A program made the position numbers and the translations under genes. This document shows, in pieces, positions 15,947 through 17,567 of a stretch of 17,567 nucleotides of DNA. The stretch covers positions 1 to 17,567 of the forward strand of contig CALDQY010000305.1 in assembly GCA_937911445.1 (NCBI GenBank). Direction: 5' to 3'. This DNA is from an uncultured Rhodobiaceae bacterium (GTDB lineage Archaea; Thermoplasmatota; Poseidoniia; Poseidoniales; Poseidoniaceae). The notes under the pieces are model-generated. The model saw only the letters and a program-made list of their open reading frames with translations. It was not told where the DNA came from and searched no databases. Numbering within the stretch: position 1 is the first letter of the stretch; every line of letters begins with the position of its first letter.

Positions 15947-16591
15947 ATGAAGAACACACAAGAAAAGAATATGGAAAACGATAACCTAGCCGCAATTGGT
16001 ATTGGAGCAATGATTGTCTTTATTGCTTTGATTCTCGTTGCTGCGGTCGCTGCTGCAGTTATTATTCAAACTGCAGAAAAGCTTCAACAGAACGCACAAT
16101 CAACTGGTGACGACACAACTGATGAAATGTCAGGTAAGGTCCAAATCCTCAACGTATTTGTCGACGATCCTGATGACTCCTTTGTCCTGTATTTCCGCCT
16201 AGCGGCTGGATCTGATGACACTGCTGATGTGGACATCCTGTGGCAAGTCTTCTGCGAAGACCCTGATGGTACAACTGGCAACCCTGCAACAGGTGCACCA
16301 GTTACAGACCGACTTGCAGGTGATTTCCGTCCAGGAAACGCTGACTCGATCATCCCGTTGTCCTCAAGCACTGCAACTGCAACTGATATCGCAGAAGCTG
16401 GTGTTGCATACCGAATCTCTTTGGAGGTTGACGACGATGATGCGAATGCAGCTGACCGACAAGACTGCAGTCCTTCTCACTTGTTTAACGAGAACATCAA
16501 GGCTTCCTTGTACATTCACGTTGTAGGTGGAGGATCAACATTCGACGTTCTAAAGGTCAACGACGCTTCTCGTGGAGCAGTGGTGGTCTGA
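15947..16591 (+). CDS. arlB: Archaellin (archaeal flagellin), second copy
   Basis: This 214-residue paralogue of the preceding gene shares 38 identical consecutive residues across the processing site and core helix (from Leu14), but about half of those codons differ. Cleavage is predicted after Ala15 ('DNLA'/'AIGIG'). The outer domain is clearly diverged yet keeps two cysteines (103 and 174) at nearly the same spacing and a similar 'GGGSTFDVLKV' C-terminal strand. It also lacks N-glycosylation sequons. The start is set by TGAGGTGA, which contains the stop codon of the first archaellin and lies five bases before ATG 15947. Both subunits may be built into one filament, as major and minor or as spatially separated parts; which is the main one cannot be told. 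Confidence 0.95.
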   Translation: MKNTQEKNMENDNLAAIGIGAMIVFIALILVAAVAAAVIIQTAEKLQQNAQSTGDDTTDEMSGKVQILNVFVDDPDDSFVLYFRLAAGSDDTADVDILWQVFCEDPDGTTGNPATGAPVTDRLAGDFRPGNADSIIPLSSSTATATDIAEAGVAYRISLEVDDDDANAADRQDCSPSHLFNENIKASLYIHVVGGGSTFDVLKVNDASRGAVVV

Positions 16592-16596
16592 GTCTG

Positions 16597-16634
16597 CCTG
16601 TGCAATGACTTGCTTCTTGCAAGTCGAGCACAGG
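16597..16634 (+). promoter_or_regulatory. Long RNA hairpin after the archaellins, overlapping the next ribosome binding site
   Basis: The outer stem CCTGTGC/GCACAGG (7 bp) and inner stem GACTTGC/GCAAGTC (7 bp) are both perfect. A small internal loop (AAT opposite GA) separates them, and a TTCTT loop closes the structure. The hairpin begins five bases after the second archaellin stop. The last three bases of its 3' arm are the first bases of the Shine-Dalgarno AGGAGGT (16632-16638). No U-tract follows, so plain termination is unlikely. It could protect the archaellin mRNA 3' end, act as a processing site, or reduce translation of the downstream gene. Confidence 0.65.
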
Positions 16635-16644
16635 AGGTTATTCC

Positions 16645-17490
16645 ATGGCATGGCCATTTGGCAGTGCAGGGAACGACCGGGACGCAGACGCTGAACTCGC
16701 AGAAGAGCGCTTGAAAATCATGGCCAATGTGGCCATTGAACAAGTGCCACTCCCCGAACAAGGTGAGTTGAGTGAAGAGGATGCATGGACCATATCCCCC
16801 GGTCCGACTCGAGCACGATTGAACAGCATTGGATCTGTCCCCACGGTCGCAGCGACGCTTGCCCCGCAACCGGCGGCACCCGTCAACGCACAGGTGGACA
16901 CATCAGGTCTCGAACGTATGATCAGCAGCCGTCTCGACATGGTCGAAGATGTGCTGGGACTGATTTCACACAAGATGGAACAAGCGAATGTCGCACCCGT
17001 TTCAGAGGATGGAACATCTTCGGAAGCGAGTGAAGAAGGCGATGTTGTTTCAGTGGACGGAGCAGAAGGCGATACCATCGTCACCGCTGATGGAGAAGTT
17101 CTCCCTGTTGGTGGCGGTATTGATCGATTGCGTCAATCCGATGAAGCACGACTTGTTGAGTTGTACGAAGCGCAAGCACTTGCAGCGAATCCTTTCCTCG
17201 CAAAGGGTTCCTACGAGCATGCTGCGAACGATGGTGTCGGTGCGGCCATGGTTGCTGCATTGTTGCTGGACAACCTTTCAGGAATGGCGGCGGTGAGCTT
17301 TGCTCAGAAAGCCGTTCAAAGCGGTATGCTGAGCGAAGAGGAAGGACGTGCCGTCCTTGCTATCGTTCAGTTAGCTGCGCCTGGAGAGGCTGAGTCTGCA
17401 TTGAACGATCATCTCTCGCATCGTAAGCTGCTTACTTTCTCAGCAATTGTTGAATCTTGGCGTTCACAAACTGCAAAGTCGGAGGAATGA
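16645..17490 (+). CDS. Putative archaellum-associated cytoplasmic protein, possibly ArlC/D/E-like
   Basis: The 281-residue acidic product has no signal peptide or membrane segment. Residues about 1-115 contain a charged helix, a Pro/Ala-rich linker, and a short coiled-coil-like helix (about 86-112). A low-complexity Glu/Ser/Asp stretch (about 118-150) follows. The C-terminal part (about 160-275) is a compact helical domain. Its 'AALLLDNLSGMAAVSFAQKA' then 'GMLSEEEGRAVLAI' faintly recalls the FlaD/E C-terminal domain, with its helix followed by a 'GWIS-E' turn. In Euryarchaeota the ArlC/D/E proteins lie just downstream of archaellins and link the motor to chemotaxis proteins, which fits this position. 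The sequence match is weak, so the assignment rests mainly on gene order. The AGGAGGT site six bases upstream supports the start. Confidence 0.75.
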   Translation: MAWPFGSAGNDRDADAELAEERLKIMANVAIEQVPLPEQGELSEEDAWTISPGPTRARLNSIGSVPTVAATLAPQPAAPVNAQVDTSGLERMISSRLDMVEDVLGLISHKMEQANVAPVSEDGTSSEASEEGDVVSVDGAEGDTIVTADGEVLPVGGGIDRLRQSDEARLVELYEAQALAANPFLAKGSYEHAANDGVGAAMVAALLLDNLSGMAAVSFAQKAVQSGMLSEEEGRAVLAIVQLAAPGEAESALNDHLSHRKLLTFSAIVESWRSQTAKSEE

Positions 17491-17493
17491 TGC

Positions 17494-17567
17494 ATGGGTG
17501 CTTCAGTTGGAGTTGGTGCTCTCGTGGTTGGCACGTCGCTGTTGTTGGTGTTTGCACTTGCTGTGCA
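17494..17567 (+). CDS. Start of an ArlF/ArlG-like archaellum stator protein (cut by window end)
   Basis: Only 24 codons are visible, read from ATG 17494. They encode a short Gly/Ser-containing N-end followed by a hydrophobic helix ('GALVVGTSLLLVFALAV'). ArlF and ArlG are small pseudoperiplasmic stator proteins with a single N-terminal membrane helix of this kind, and in many archaea they follow ArlC/D/E. GGAGG (17481-17485) lies eight bases upstream, and the previous stop is three bases away. The identification is by position and hydrophobicity only; ArlF and ArlG cannot be told apart here. Confidence 0.55.
   Translation, partial: MGASVGVGALVVGTSLLLVFALAV

Noticed and set aside
15304..16591. 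Archaellin pair as a recent tandem duplication or repeat
   Set aside because: Synonymous positions are heavily diverged even in the identical protein segment, so the duplication is old.
16597..16634. Reading the long hairpin as a simple terminator
   Set aside because: No U-tract follows and the next gene starts 10 bases later with its ribosome binding site touching the stem.
1..17567. tRNA, rRNA, CRISPR array, transposase or phage genes
   Set aside because: No cloverleaf, rRNA segment, regular repeat-spacer pattern, terminal inverted repeats or mobile-element protein was found on either strand.

Overview
The window looks like a chromosomal segment of a planktonic archaeon of the Thermoplasmatota, most probably Marine Group II (Candidatus Poseidoniales). 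The evidence is two tandem archaellin genes with class III signal peptides, very large secreted proteins built from CARDB/NEW3-type beta-sandwich repeats, strong GGAGGTGA ribosome binding sites, densely packed genes, and a mix of archaeal and bacterial-type enzymes. The taxonomic placement is inference from gene content; no rRNA, tRNA, insertion sequence or CRISPR array was seen.

Left part (1-6879, all + strand). The 3' end of a membrane-anchored surface protein with an acidic, Trp-rich cytoplasmic tail is followed by glutamine-dependent NAD+ synthetase (nadE), a rhodanese-type tRNA uridine hydroxylase (trhO-like), a fused large+small-subunit aconitase-X dehydratase, and an NAD-dependent sugar-nucleotide epimerase/dehydratase. 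Spacings are short or overlapping. A perfect 16-bp palindrome lies over the stop codon of the first gene, just upstream of nadE.

Middle part (6855-8626, - strand). A compact three-gene unit is read from right to left: PrxQ/BCP-type peroxiredoxin, left-handed beta-helix acyltransferase, and a flavin-reductase-like protein. The last gene overlaps the tail of the epimerase gene by 25 bp in convergent orientation. A 157-bp AT-rich divergent spacer separates this unit from the right part.

Right part (8784-17567, + strand) is an archaellum (archaeal flagellum) locus. In order it holds a small basic helical protein, a 1640-residue envelope protein with regularly spaced Ig-like domains and five membrane segments, a cytosolic coiled-coil protein ending in two beta-sandwich repeats, two archaellins, a possible ArlC/D/E-like connector, and the start of an ArlF/ArlG-like protein that runs off the edge. 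The archaellin pair is bracketed by RNA hairpins. The downstream hairpin is long and its 3' arm enters the next gene's ribosome binding site. This suggests how filament subunits could be made in excess over motor parts.

The three proteins upstream of the archaellins match no archaellum component I know. They are the best candidate here for an undescribed system: an envelope-spanning support or anchoring apparatus for the archaellum. That role is inferred from gene order and architecture, not from recognised homology.
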